Origin: Streptomyces sp. NBC_01381
GTDB taxonomy: Bacteria > Actinomycetota > Actinomycetes > Streptomycetales > Streptomycetaceae
Direction: 5' to 3'
DNA length: 64,000 nucleotides
Assembly (NCBI RefSeq): GCF_026340305.1
Contig: NZ_JAPEPI010000002.1
Location: 1,612,001-1,676,000 of the forward strand
Notes under the pieces: generated by a model
Told to the model about the DNA's origin: nothing
The model's database searches: none
Seen by the model: the letters and a program-made list of their open reading frames with translations, nothing else
Made by a program: the position numbers and the translations under genes
Shown: one piece after another, positions 25,853 to 34,249 of the stretch
Layout: each line of letters opens with the position of its first letter
Numbering within the stretch: position 1 is the stretch's first letter

Positions 25853-28800
25853 TCAGCTCAGGAGCTCGACCTCCGCGAGCGTCGCGGCCCCGTCCGGCAC
25901 GAGCCGGTAGTGCCGGTACGTCCCCGGATCGTCGACCGTGAAGACCCGGGTCTGGTGGTCCCAGGCGAAGGACTCACCGGACCGCTTGTCCAGCTCCTTC
26001 CACTTCTCGCCGTCGGCGGAGCCCTGGAGCACCCAGCCGCGCGGCGCCTTCGCCTTGTCGGACGACGACGTCAGCGTGTACTGCACGGCCTTGGTCGCCT
26101 TGGCGACCGGCAGCTCCACCGAACCGGCCGCCGAAGTGGCGTCCGTCTCCGACGAGTTGTCGAAGAGCGCGCCGTCACCCTTGATGGCGTCACCGCGAGG
26201 CGACGGCACCTTGTCGTCCTGCGTGATCGACGTCGGCTGGGCGTTCTTGCCCGTGCCCCAGGCCGACGGCTTGGGGCCCATGTCGAACTCCAGGACGCCA
26301 CCCCGCGCGATCTCCTTGTGCGGAAGGGCAGTTGAGGTCCACTTCTTGCCGTTGACCTTCAGGCCCTGCACGTACACGTTCTTCGCGCTGTTCTTCGGCG
26401 CCTTGACGACCAGGTCGCGCCCGCCGTCCAGGTGCACGGTCATCTTGGTGAACTGCGGCGACCCGATGGCGTATTCACCGCTGCCCATCACCAGCGGATA
26501 GAAGCCGAGCGACGAGAAGAGATACCAGGCCGACTGCTCGCCGTTGTCCTCGTCGCCGTGGTAGCCCTGCCCGATCTCGCTGCCCGTGTAGAGGCGGGAG
26601 AGGACCTCGCGGACCTTCTCCTGCGTCTTGGACGGCTCACCGGCCGCGTCGTACATGTAGGCGGCGTGGTGGGCGACTTGGTTGGAGTGCCCGTACATGC
26701 CCATGCGTACGTCGCGTGCCTCGGTCATCTCGTGGATGACGCCTCCGTAGGATCCTGCGAACTCGGCGGAGCCGGTCTCCGGAGTGGCGAAGTACGTGTC
26801 CAGCTTGTCGCCGAGGCCGGAGCGGCCGCCGTACAAGTTGGCCAGACCGCGCGAGTCCTGCGGGGCGGTGAAGGCGTAACCCCAGGCGTTCGTCTCCGTG
26901 TAGTCGTAACCCCACACGCGCGGATCGAACTTGTCCGAAGGGACGCGCCACTCACCCTTCTTGTCCTTGCCCTGGAAGAAGCCCGGTGCGGAGCCTCCCC
27001 CCGCCGCCTTGTCGTCGAAGAGCTTCACGTAGTCCCGGGCACGGTTGAGGAAGTACTCCGACTCCTCCTTGTAGTGCTTCTTGCCCGTCTTCTTGAAGAG
27101 GGCGTCGCCCATGCGTGAGATGCCGTAGTCGTTGAGGTAGCCCTCAAGCGCCCACGACAGGCCCTCGTGGGTCTCGCTCGGGGTGTAGCCGAGGAAGGGC
27201 GAGGTCTCCATGCCCTTGCGGCCGACGCCCGAACTCGGCGGCACCACCGTCGCGTTCTTCAGGGCGGCGTCGTACGCGTCCTCGGCGTCGAAGTCGACTC
27301 CCTTGACGTACGCGTCGGCGAACGCGACGTCCGACGAGGTGCCCGTCATCAGGTCGGCGTATCCCGGCGACGACCAACGCGACGTCCAGCCGCCGTCCTT
27401 GTACTGCTGCACAAAGCCGTCGACCAGCTCACCCGCCTTCTTCGGCGTGAGCAGCGAGTACGCAGGCCACGTCGTGCGATAGGTGTCCCAGAAGCCGTTG
27501 TTGACGTACGGCTTACCGTCGACGATCTTCGCGCCGGTGTGGGTCGGGGTGTCAGGCCCGGTCTGCGGCGAGAAGGGGGAGGCGTACTGATACTTCGAAC
27601 CGACCTTCTCAAAGCCGGAATTGGGGTACAGGTACAGCCGGTAGAGGCTGGAGTACAGCGTGGTGCGCTGGCCCTCGCTGGCGCCTTCCACCTCCACCTT
27701 GCCGAGGATGTCGTCCCACTGCTTCTGGGCACGGTCCTTGACGCGGTCGAACGACGTCCCGGACGGGATTTCCCGGTCGAGGTTGGCCTTGGCCTGGTCG
27801 AGGCTGATGAGGGAGGTCGCAAGGCGCAGGTTGACCGTGCGGTCCTTGCCGGGCTTGAAGCGCAGATAGCCGGTGACGTCACCGCCACCGCCGCCGTCGA
27901 GCTTGCCGCCGGCGGTCACGGGCGAGTCGAAGGTCCCGTACACGAACAGCCGCGTCGCGCCCGTCGAAAGCCCGGACTTGACGTCCGAGAAGCCGCTCAC
28001 CACACCGCTCTCCTTGTCGAGGGTGAGGCCGCCCTTCTCCGAGACGTTGTCGAAGATGACACTCGCGTCGTCACCGGGATAGGTGAACTTCATCATCGCG
28101 GCGTGATCGGTCGGCGCCATCTCGGCCTTCAGGCCGTTCTCGAAGGTCACGCCGTAGTAGTGCGGGCGTGCCGTCTCCTTCTCGTGCCTGAAGGGCAGCG
28201 CCCGCTTGGTCCGTGATGCGCTCGGGGTGTCCTTGTCGACGGACGGCATCATCTGGAAGGTCTGCCGGTCACCCATCCAGGGGCTCGGTTCATGGCTTGC
28301 GCTGAACGCCTGAATGGTCGGCAGATTGTCCCCGTTGTTGCCGCGCGCGTAGTCGTACAGCCAGCTCAGGGACCCCGCGTTGGTCACCGGCGTCCAGAAG
28401 TTGAAGCCATGCGGGACGGCGGTGGCGGGGAACGTGTTGCCGCGGGAGAAGCCGCCGCTGGAGTTCGTGCCGCGGGTGGTCGATGCGTAGTCCGAGGGAT
28501 GGGCCTTCGGCTTCGGCGGCGCCTTCTCCTTCAGCGATACGTCGTCCACCCACCCGCGGAACTTCGCAGGCCCCTTGGGGGAGTCGTACGCCACGAGCAC
28601 CCGGTCGACGGTCTTGCCGCCGGCGACCTGCCCGATCCGCGACACGACGTTGTTCCACTGATTGACGTACAGACCCTTCGCGGCGCCCTGGCCCTGCGGG
28701 CTCAGCGGGAAGCCGTGCTGGTCCATGGCCTTGAGGTCACTCAGATAGGTGCCGTCGGTGAAGGCCAGGTCCAGGGACACGTTCGTGGCGTCGTAGTCGA

Positions 28801-29740
28801 GGTCGCCCTCGGCCATGGACGGGAAGACGCGATAGGAAAGTTCGGTGTCCCGGTGGATCGAGACGTTCACATCGAAGACCTTGTTGTACGAGTAGCCGCG
28901 GCCGTCCACCTTGTGGGTGCCGGCGTAGCGCAGCGCGCGCTTGCCGGTGAACCCGGCGCCCGACTTCGCGGTCGGCGACCCGCTGGGGCCCCGGTCGACG
29001 AGGGAGAGCATGTCCTCGGGGGCGGGTGCCTCGCTGCCGCCGACGGAGAGCTGGACGTCGGAGAGCTGGAGGGCGTCGGACGCGCCGTTGTTGGCGGTGA
29101 CGTCGAGTCGGTAGTGGGAGTACGCGGTCGCGTTCTCGAAGTCGTACTTCTTCGTCTGGTGCCGCTGCGGGAAGGACTCGCCCTTGCGGGTGTCGAGGAC
29201 CTTCCAGTCCTTGCCGTCCGTGGAGCCCTGCAGGGTCCAGTCCTTCGGGTCGCGCTCGGCGTGGTCGTTCGCCGAGGTCAGCGCGTACGTCACGACTTTC
29301 GCGGGCTCGTCCAGGTCGAACTCGGCCCAGCCGGTGGGTGCGAAGGTCAGCCATTTGCTGGTGGGTTCGCCGTCGACCAGGTTCTCCTTGACCTCGCCGC
29401 CGCCGGCGTTCTCGGCGCTGGCGCGGACCTCGGTGACGTGGTCGTTCACACTTCCGGGGATGCCGGAGCTGAACGCGCCGTTGACGCCGGCGGTGCGCTT
29501 CTTGCCGTCGGGTCCTGTCTCCACGGTGTTCAGCCAGTCGGGCTGGGCGTCGCCTTCTTCGAAGGAGGAGACGAACTCCTGGGCTGCCTTGGGCGGTTCC
29601 TCCGGCTTCGCGATGGCCGCGCCTTGCGCTGTCGCGACGAGCGAGAAGGCGGTGGCTGCCAGTAGCGCGGCTGAGTGGGGCCGGTGGCCGAGACGGTTCC
29701 GGTGACCTGGACGGTGTCTGTGCCGAGGTCTGTGTCCCAT
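25853..29740 (-). CDS. GH92 family glycosidase (alpha-mannosidase type) with discoidin-like modules
   Basis: 1295 residues from ATG 29740. A His/Arg-rich start precedes a signal peptide (SAALLAATAFSLVATAQGAAI). A discoidin-like carbohydrate-binding module follows (about 100-235: SKWLTFAPTGWAEFDL, WTLQGSTDGKDWKVLD), then a jelly-roll-like region, then the GH92 core from about 410 (MMPSVDKDTP, NNGFWDTYRTTWPAYSLL, DLMTGTSSDVAFADAY). GYHGDEDNGEQSAWY carries the catalytic acid and calcium-site residues of the family. A second discoidin-like module ends the protein. GH92 enzymes are calcium-dependent exo-alpha-mannosidases acting on mannans or N-glycans. It is convergent with the M1 peptidase, and a broken copy of its tail lies at 20925. 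A LacI-type palindrome is just upstream. Confidence 0.92.
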   Translation of the reverse strand: MGHRPRHRHRPGHRNRLGHRPHSAALLAATAFSLVATAQGAAIAKPEEPPKAAQEFVSSFEEGDAQPDWLNTVETGPDGKKRTAGVNGAFSSGIPGSVNDHVTEVRASAENAGGGEVKENLVDGEPTSKWLTFAPTGWAEFDLDEPAKVVTYALTSANDHAERDPKDWTLQGSTDGKDWKVLDTRKGESFPQRHQTKKYDFENATAYSHYRLDVTANNGASDALQLSDVQLSVGGSEAPAPEDMLSLVDRGPSGSPTAKSGAGFTGKRALRYAGTHKVDGRGYSYNKVFDVNVSIHRDTELSYRVFPSMAEGDLDYDATNVSLDLAFTDGTYLSDLKAMDQHGFPLSPQGQGAAKGLYVNQWNNVVSRIGQVAGGKTVDRVLVAYDSPKGPAKFRGWVDDVSLKEKAPPKPKAHPSDYASTTRGTNSSGGFSRGNTFPATAVPHGFNFWTPVTNAGSLSWLYDYARGNNGDNLPTIQAFSASHEPSPWMGDRQTFQMMPSVDKDTPSASRTKRALPFRHEKETARPHYYGVTFENGLKAEMAPTDHAAMMKFTYPGDDASVIFDNVSEKGGLTLDKESGVVSGFSDVKSGLSTGATRLFVYGTFDSPVTAGGKLDGGGGGDVTGYLRFKPGKDRTVNLRLATSLISLDQAKANLDREIPSGTSFDRVKDRAQKQWDDILGKVEVEGASEGQRTTLYSSLYRLYLYPNSGFEKVGSKYQYASPFSPQTGPDTPTHTGAKIVDGKPYVNNGFWDTYRTTWPAYSLLTPKKAGELVDGFVQQYKDGGWTSRWSSPGYADLMTGTSSDVAFADAYVKGVDFDAEDAYDAALKNATVVPPSSGVGRKGMETSPFLGYTPSETHEGLSWALEGYLNDYGISRMGDALFKKTGKKHYKEESEYFLNRARDYVKLFDDKAAGGGSAPGFFQGKDKKGEWRVPSDKFDPRVWGYDYTETNAWGYAFTAPQDSRGLANLYGGRSGLGDKLDTYFATPETGSAEFAGSYGGVIHEMTEARDVRMGMYGHSNQVAHHAAYMYDAAGEPSKTQEKVREVLSRLYTGSEIGQGYHGDEDNGEQSAWYLFSSLGFYPLVMGSGEYAIGSPQFTKMTVHLDGGRDLVVKAPKNSAKNVYVQGLKVNGKKWTSTALPHKEIARGGVLEFDMGPKPSAWGTGKNAQPTSITQDDKVPSPRGDAIKGDGALFDNSSETDATSAAGSVELPVAKATKAVQYTLTSSSDKAKAPRGWVLQGSADGEKWKELDKRSGESFAWDHQTRVFTVDDPGTYRHYRLVPDGAATLAEVELLS

Positions 29741-29764
29741 CCTCGAATCCCTCCCTGCGAGTTA

Positions 29765-29776
29765 GACAACGTTGTC
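29765..29776. promoter_or_regulatory. LacI-type operator upstream of the GH92 gene
   Basis: GACAACGTTGTC is a perfect 12-bp palindrome with central CG, 24 bp upstream of the GH92 start codon. Its form is typical of LacI-family sites at streptomycete sugar-hydrolase genes. No lacI gene adjoins it, so a regulator encoded elsewhere is implied. Confidence 0.55.
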
Positions 29777-29844
29777 AGTTCACTGCGCAAGGTCCAGTAG
29801 GGCGTCAAGTGGGTGGTGGTGTCAAGGCTGTTGGAGGGCTTGGT

Positions 29845-30194
29845 GGGGGGCGGGGGCCTTTGGTGGGCCGGTGGTGGTGTTCGTACCGGGGCCGCCCGGT
29901 TGTCCCGAGGTTGGCGGTTCCGGGCCGGGAGTCAAGGGCGCTCCTTCGTCGCGTCGGCTGCGCCGATTCCGCTTCGCTCCACCCTTGACACCCACCCCTC
30001 CACCGCGAGAAGCCATATGACCGGGCGGCCACGAAGCGGGGCTCACGGGGACGGATCCTTGGGTCATCCGGCTTCACGGCCGGGTGCGGACTAGTTCGTA
30101 GCAGCGCAGCCGGGTGGGAGGGTGCGCGGCCGGTCCGGGGATGGGTGCCGGTCTCGTCAAGCGTCTGGCGACCGGATCTTCCGGGGTGGACGTC
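29845..30194 (+). repeat. Left arm of a long inverted repeat (about 350 bp)
   Basis: This arm matches the reverse complement of 31029-31377. The match is exact over at least 100 bp in its middle (for example around 29911-30010) and has scattered differences at both ends. Inside it, TCAAGGG ... CCCTTGA and TCGGC-GCA-GCCGA type self-complementarity also occurs. It contains no credible gene: open frames on both strands have repetitive Arg/Pro-rich translations, no ribosome binding site and no family resemblance. Confidence 0.9.
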
Positions 30195-30334
30195 ACGGTG
30201 TGGGTGCAGGGCGATGGTGTGGGTGTGCGGCCGGTGCGGGCGCGGACGCCGGTCTCGTCGAGCGGGTGGCGGCCGGTGAGAAATGCCCCGAGCGGCTGGC
30301 CCGGCCAGGCCCGGCGCGTCCCCCGATCCACCGT

Positions 30335-30420
30335 GGCGCGCAGTCGCGCAGTCGCGCAGTCGCCGAGCAGCTGAGCCGCCGAGGTGTCGAGCCGCTGAGC
30401 CGCCGAGGTGTCGAGGTGTT
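30335..30420 (+). repeat. Short tandem repeats inside the inverted-repeat loop
   Basis: Three units of an 8-bp CGCAGTCG-type repeat (about 30338-30362) are followed by two units of about 24 bp reading GAGCCGCCGAGGTGTCGAG. They lie in non-coding sequence between the left arm and the first hairpin unit. Confidence 0.7.
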
Positions 30421-30543
30421 GACTGGTCGGGCGGGCTGGTGAGCGGGGCTGTTGTCTCATTTGGCCGGGCGCAGCCCATGAATACAACTCGCGGCCCTCG
30501 ACGGTTGGTCGGACCTGAGCTGGCCGGGGGGGGTGTGGGGAAC

Positions 30544-30615
30544 CTACTTCGGCAAAGTTGCGTTTCGCAGCGCCGCGCGCCCCCCTTGTGCCAGAACACT
30601 ACTTTTCCAAAGTAG
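30544..30615. repeat. Hairpin unit 1 of 3 in the intergenic array
   Basis: CTACTTCGGCAAAGTTGCGTT at the left pairs imperfectly with CAACTTTCCCAAAGTAG-like sequence at the right (here ACTACTTTTCCAAAGTAG), with a GC-rich centre. It is flanked by GGGTGTGGGG on the left and GGTCCCCCCACC on the right. Confidence 0.8.
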
Positions 30616-30743
30616 GTCCCCCCACCCCGCCCGCTCATCCAGAAAGCGACGGCCACCCCGGAAGATCCGGCTCCGGTCGTCAGACGCTTGACGAGACCGG
30701 TGCCGGTCTCCGGGCTGGCCGGGAGGGAGGGGGTGTGGGGAAG

Positions 30744-30814
30744 CTACTTCGGCAAGGTTGTGTTTCGTGGCGGCGTGCGCCCTCTTGTACCAGAACGCAA
30801 CTTTCCCAAAGTAG
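30744..30814. repeat. Hairpin unit 2 of 3 in the intergenic array
   Basis: Same structure as unit 1, offset by 200 bp; left arm CTACTTCGGCAAGGTTGTG, right arm AACGCAACTTTCCCAAAGTAG. The segment between the units (GGAAGATCCGG ... GCTTGACGAGACCGG) is also repeated. Confidence 0.85.
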
Positions 30815-30927
30815 GTCGCCCCACCTGCCCATGACCGTGAGGGTCGCCCCGGAAGATCCGGCCGGTAGACGTTTGACGAGACCGGCACCGATCCCCGGGG
30901 TGGCCGGGAGAGGGGGGTGTGGGGGAG

Positions 30928-30998
30928 CTACTTCGGCGAAGTTGTGTTTCGTGGCGGCGCGCGCCCCCTTGTGCCAGAACGCAACTTTCCCAAAGTAG
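30928..30998. repeat. Hairpin unit 3 of 3 in the intergenic array
   Basis: Same structure, offset by 184 bp from unit 2; left arm CTACTTCGGCGAAGTTGTG, right arm AACGCAACTTTCCCAAAGTAG. The following GGAAGATCCGG ... GACGAGACCGGCACC segment is the start of the right long arm. Confidence 0.85.
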
Positions 30999-31028
30999 GT
31001 CCCCCACCCCCCCACTCATCCAGGAAGC

Positions 31029-31377
31029 GACGTCCACGCCGGAAGATCCGGTCGGTAGACGCTTGACGAGACCGGCACCCATCCCCGGACCGGCCGCGCA
31101 CCCTCCCACCCGGCTGCGCTGCTACGAACCAGTCCGCACCCGGCAGGAAAGCCGGACGCCCCAAGGACCCGTCCCCGTGAGCCCCGCTTCGTGGCCGCCC
31201 GGTCAATTTGCTTCTCGCGGTGGAGGGGTGGGTGTCAAGGGTGGAGCGAAGCGGAATCGGCGCAGCCGACGCGACGAAGGAGCGCCCTTGACTCCCGGCC
31301 CGGAACCGCCAACCTCGGGACAACCGGGCGGCCCCGGTGCCAGTCAACCACCGGCCCACCGAAGCCCCCGCCCCCCG
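31029..31377 (-). repeat. Right arm of the long inverted repeat
   Basis: Reverse complement of 29845-30194. Together the arms enclose a loop of about 835 bp. No transposase, integrase or terminal direct repeat was found around the structure. From here to 31673 the only recognised element is the DasR-like box at 31497. Confidence 0.9.
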
Positions 31378-31496
31378 ACGGCGCCCACGGCCGAATTTGC
31401 TCACGCCGTGAACGAACCACCCCACGTCTCCGCGAGGTCTCAACTCGGGAAAGACTGCTGGCCGAGCCTGTGTTCGATCTTGCTCTGCTGCCGAAG

Positions 31497-31512
31497 AGTG
31501 GACTATACCTAT
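31497..31512 (+). promoter_or_regulatory. DasR-like box (dre) upstream of the first sugar ABC importer
   Basis: AGTGGACTATACCTAT matches 12 of 16 positions of the dre consensus A[GC]TGGTCTAGACCA[GC]T. It is 162 bp upstream of the binding-protein start. DasR is the GntR-type regulator of N-acetylglucosamine and chitin use in streptomycetes; glucosamine-6-phosphate releases it from DNA. Confidence 0.65.
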
Positions 31513-31673
31513 CGGCACCCTGAGTGGTGGCGGGTGCAAGCCCTTGCCATGGAGTTGCCGCACGTTCAGTACCACCCAAGCTTCAACTGACCCGCGGTGT
31601 CGGGCCCTTCGCCCCAGTGAGCCGGCGGGGTCCCGCACACCGCCTGAGTCCTGGAGAAGGCGAGGACTTGAGC

Positions 31674-33107
31674 ATGGGATCCACCAGCTTCAACCGTCGT
31701 GACGTGATGAAGAAGGCGGCAGCGACCAGCCTCCTTGCGGTGCCGGCCGTCGGCGCGCTGAGCTCGTGCGCCAGCGGGGGCGGCGAGGAGAACAAGGCCG
31801 AAAAGGGCGAGAAGTCCAAGAAGAACCCGCTAGGCGTCAAAGCCGATGCCGCGCTCGGGGTCTACATCTTCAATGGCGGATACGGCGACAAGTACGCCCA
31901 GTTCGTCACCGACATGTACCAGGAGAAGTACCCGAAGTCCGACGCGGACCAGAAGGCCACCACGAAGATCGCCACCCAGCTGCAGCCGAAGATCGTCCGC
32001 GGCAAGCCGACGGCGGACGTCGTCAACAACTCCGGCGCCGACCAGATGAACATCGGCAAGCTGGTCCACAACAAGCAGGTCGCCGACCTCGGCGAGGTGC
32101 TCGACGCCCCCTCGTGGGACGACCCGAACGTCAAGGTGCGCGACACCCTGGTGCCGGTGGTCGAGACGATGGGCCAGTTCGGCGGCAAGGAGTGCTACCA
32201 GCTGAACATCGCCGTGACCGTCTACGGCAACTGGTACTCCAAGAAGCTGCTGGAAGAGGGGCTCGACTCCGAGTACCCGAAGACCTGGGACGAGATGCTC
32301 GCGGTCTGCAAGAAGGCCAAGGGCAAGGGGATCCATGGGTGGAGCTACCCCGGCGGTCACCCCCGTTACATGTTCTTCAGCATGTATGCCATGTTCGCGC
32401 AGCGTGGTGGGAGTGACGTCATCGATGCCATGGATTATCTGGAGCCCGGTGCCTGGAAGCACGACGCCGTCAAGGATGTGTTCGAGGCCTGGGAAGAGCT
32501 CGTATCCAAGAAGTACGTGCTGACCGGCTTCGACGGCACCGAGGCGCACACGGAGATGCAGACCGCCTGGACCAAGGGCGGCAAGTGCCTCTTCGTACCC
32601 AATGGCTCGTGGGTGGAGAACGAGGCCAAGGACACCACCCCGAAGGACTTCCAGATGACGGTCGGTGCGACGCCGTCCCTGGATTCGAGCGACAAGATGC
32701 CGTTCGGCACGCTCTACGCCCCGGCCGGCGAGCCGTTCATCGTCCCCTCCAAGGCCAAGAACGTGCAGGGCGGCCTTGAGTGGCTGCGGATGATGTACAG
32801 CAAGGAGGCCGCCCTGAACCTGTTCAAGGAGGTCGGCTCGATCCCCGCGGTCAAGGGCGCCGTCGACGGCCAGAAGCTGCCGTCCGGCACGGCGAGCGCG
32901 AAGGCGGCCATCGAGGCGGCCGGCGACAACGTCGTCATCCCCAAGTTCTACGACTGGTACAACGAGCTGTTCCGCGAGGACTTCAACAACATGATCGCCA
33001 AGTTCATGCTGGGCCAGATCGGCACCAAGCAGGCGATGGACACCATGGAGAAGGCGTCCGAACGGATCCTGAAGGACCCGGACGTCAGCAAGGTCAAGAA
33101 GGCCTGA
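31674..33107 (+). CDS. ngcE: N-acetylglucosamine/chitobiose ABC transporter substrate-binding lipoprotein
   Basis: 477 residues from ATG 31674, with CGAGGA about 7 bp upstream. The N-terminus is a twin-arginine lipoprotein signal (SFNRRDVMKKAAATSLLAVPA, lipobox LSSC), so it is exported folded and anchored outside the membrane. The mature protein has the family 1 sugar-binding fold: LGVYIFNGGYGDKYAQ, PKTWDEMLAVCKKAKGKGIHG, WTKGGKCLFVPNGSWVENEA, EPFIVPSKAKNVQGGLEWL. It is followed by two permease genes of the MalF/MalG type. The assignment rests on the long NgcE-type sequence, the DasR-like box and the position before rok7B7 as I recall from S. coelicolor; the ligand is inferred. Confidence 0.72.
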   Translation: MGSTSFNRRDVMKKAAATSLLAVPAVGALSSCASGGGEENKAEKGEKSKKNPLGVKADAALGVYIFNGGYGDKYAQFVTDMYQEKYPKSDADQKATTKIATQLQPKIVRGKPTADVVNNSGADQMNIGKLVHNKQVADLGEVLDAPSWDDPNVKVRDTLVPVVETMGQFGGKECYQLNIAVTVYGNWYSKKLLEEGLDSEYPKTWDEMLAVCKKAKGKGIHGWSYPGGHPRYMFFSMYAMFAQRGGSDVIDAMDYLEPGAWKHDAVKDVFEAWEELVSKKYVLTGFDGTEAHTEMQTAWTKGGKCLFVPNGSWVENEAKDTTPKDFQMTVGATPSLDSSDKMPFGTLYAPAGEPFIVPSKAKNVQGGLEWLRMMYSKEAALNLFKEVGSIPAVKGAVDGQKLPSGTASAKAAIEAAGDNVVIPKFYDWYNELFREDFNNMIAKFMLGQIGTKQAMDTMEKASERILKDPDVSKVKKA

Positions 33108-33169
33108 GGGGTATCCGAGAGGCACGGGACCGGGAACGCGGGCACGTGAGTGAGGCGGGGCGGAGGGGC

Positions 33170-34228
33170 ATGACGACTGACACCCGGGTGGACGATCCCC
33201 CACCTTCGGAACCTTCGAAGGAGGCGGCGGCGCCGAGCGGCCCACCCAAGGCGCCGAACCAGCTGCTGTTCCTCCTGGCGGTGGTGCTGCCGCCCCGCTT
33301 CACGCCCGACAGCGTGCGCTACGACCGGCGCTACCGCACGCTCGACAAGTACCGCTTCATCGCGGGCTTCCTGGGCCTGCCCCTCGCGTTCTACTCCCTG
33401 TTCGTCATCTCACCCTTCGTGCAGGCGATCTACTACTCGTTCACCGACTGGTCCGGCGGACCGGTGGCGAACTTCATCGGCTTCGACAACTTCACCAAGA
33501 TGTGGGACGACGAGCGCTTCTGGGACTCCCTGGAGATGAGCGTCGCCCTGGCGGTCATCGCCCCGCTCGTCACGCTCGTACTCGGCATGTTCTTCGCCTA
33601 CATGATCACGTCGGGCGGCCGGCACCGTAAGGGCCAGGCCATCGCAGGGGTCGCGGGATCGTCGTTCTATAAAGTCGTCTACTTCTTTCCGCAGGTCCTG
33701 TCGGTGGCCATCATCGCCGTGGTGTGGGGGCGTGTCCTCAACACCAACAGCGGGCTGATCAACGGCGGGCTCGACAAGGTGGGCATCGACGGGCCCGCCT
33801 GGCTCGGCGGCGACCGCTCCCTCGCCCTCATCGCCGTACTCGTCGTGCTCTCCTGGAGCTTCGTCGGTTTTTATGTCGTGCTGTTCTCCGCGGCCATGGG
33901 GGCGATCCCCAGGGACATCTACGAAGCCGCGCTGCTCGACGGCGCGGGGCGGGGGCGGACTTTCTTCAGCGTGACGCTTCCGCTGATCTGGGACACCGTG
34001 CGCACCGGCTGGATCTATATGGGGATTCAGGCACTCGACTCGTTCGCCATCGTGTTGGTGATGGTGCCCGAGCATGTGCTGAAGGTGACTCCGGTCTTCC
34101 TCTACGAGCGATTCCGGGACGGCCAGTACGGCTATGCGACCGCCATCGGCGTCGTCCTCCTCGTCCTCAGCATGGCGTTCTCGCTGATCGTCATGAGGAT
34201 CGGGAATCGCGACCGGATCGAATACTGA
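33170..34228 (+). CDS. ngcF: Sugar ABC transporter permease (MalF type)
   Basis: 352 residues from ATG 33170, with GGAGGGG just upstream; GTG 33146 is an in-frame alternative. A hydrophilic Pro/Ser-rich N-terminus is followed by a first membrane helix (FIAGFLGLPLAFYSLFVISPFVQAIYYSFTDW) and five more. The EAA loop that contacts the ATPase reads YEAALLDGAGRGRTFFSVTLPLIW. The gene starts 62 bp after the binding-protein gene and is 21 bp before the second permease, so all three form one operon. No ATPase gene is present; in Streptomyces the shared ATPase MsiK energises importers of this kind. Confidence 0.82.
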   Translation: MTTDTRVDDPPPSEPSKEAAAPSGPPKAPNQLLFLLAVVLPPRFTPDSVRYDRRYRTLDKYRFIAGFLGLPLAFYSLFVISPFVQAIYYSFTDWSGGPVANFIGFDNFTKMWDDERFWDSLEMSVALAVIAPLVTLVLGMFFAYMITSGGRHRKGQAIAGVAGSSFYKVVYFFPQVLSVAIIAVVWGRVLNTNSGLINGGLDKVGIDGPAWLGGDRSLALIAVLVVLSWSFVGFYVVLFSAAMGAIPRDIYEAALLDGAGRGRTFFSVTLPLIWDTVRTGWIYMGIQALDSFAIVLVMVPEHVLKVTPVFLYERFRDGQYGYATAIGVVLLVLSMAFSLIVMRIGNRDRIEY

Positions 34229-34249
34229 GACCGCGGGAGCCACTGCATC

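Noticed and set aside
30544..30998. CRISPR array
   Set aside because: Only three units, far longer than CRISPR repeats, with repeated rather than unique spacers and no cas genes.
29845..31377. Insertion sequence or integrated element
   Set aside because: No transposase, integrase, terminal direct repeats or tRNA gene was found; the inverted arms alone are not enough evidence.
29805..31673. Several open frames of 80-280 codons in the non-coding inverted-repeat region
   Set aside because: They occur on both strands with similar Arg/Pro/Gly-rich translations because the DNA is repeated and inverted; none has a ribosome binding site or a recognisable domain, and frames break at the repeat borders.
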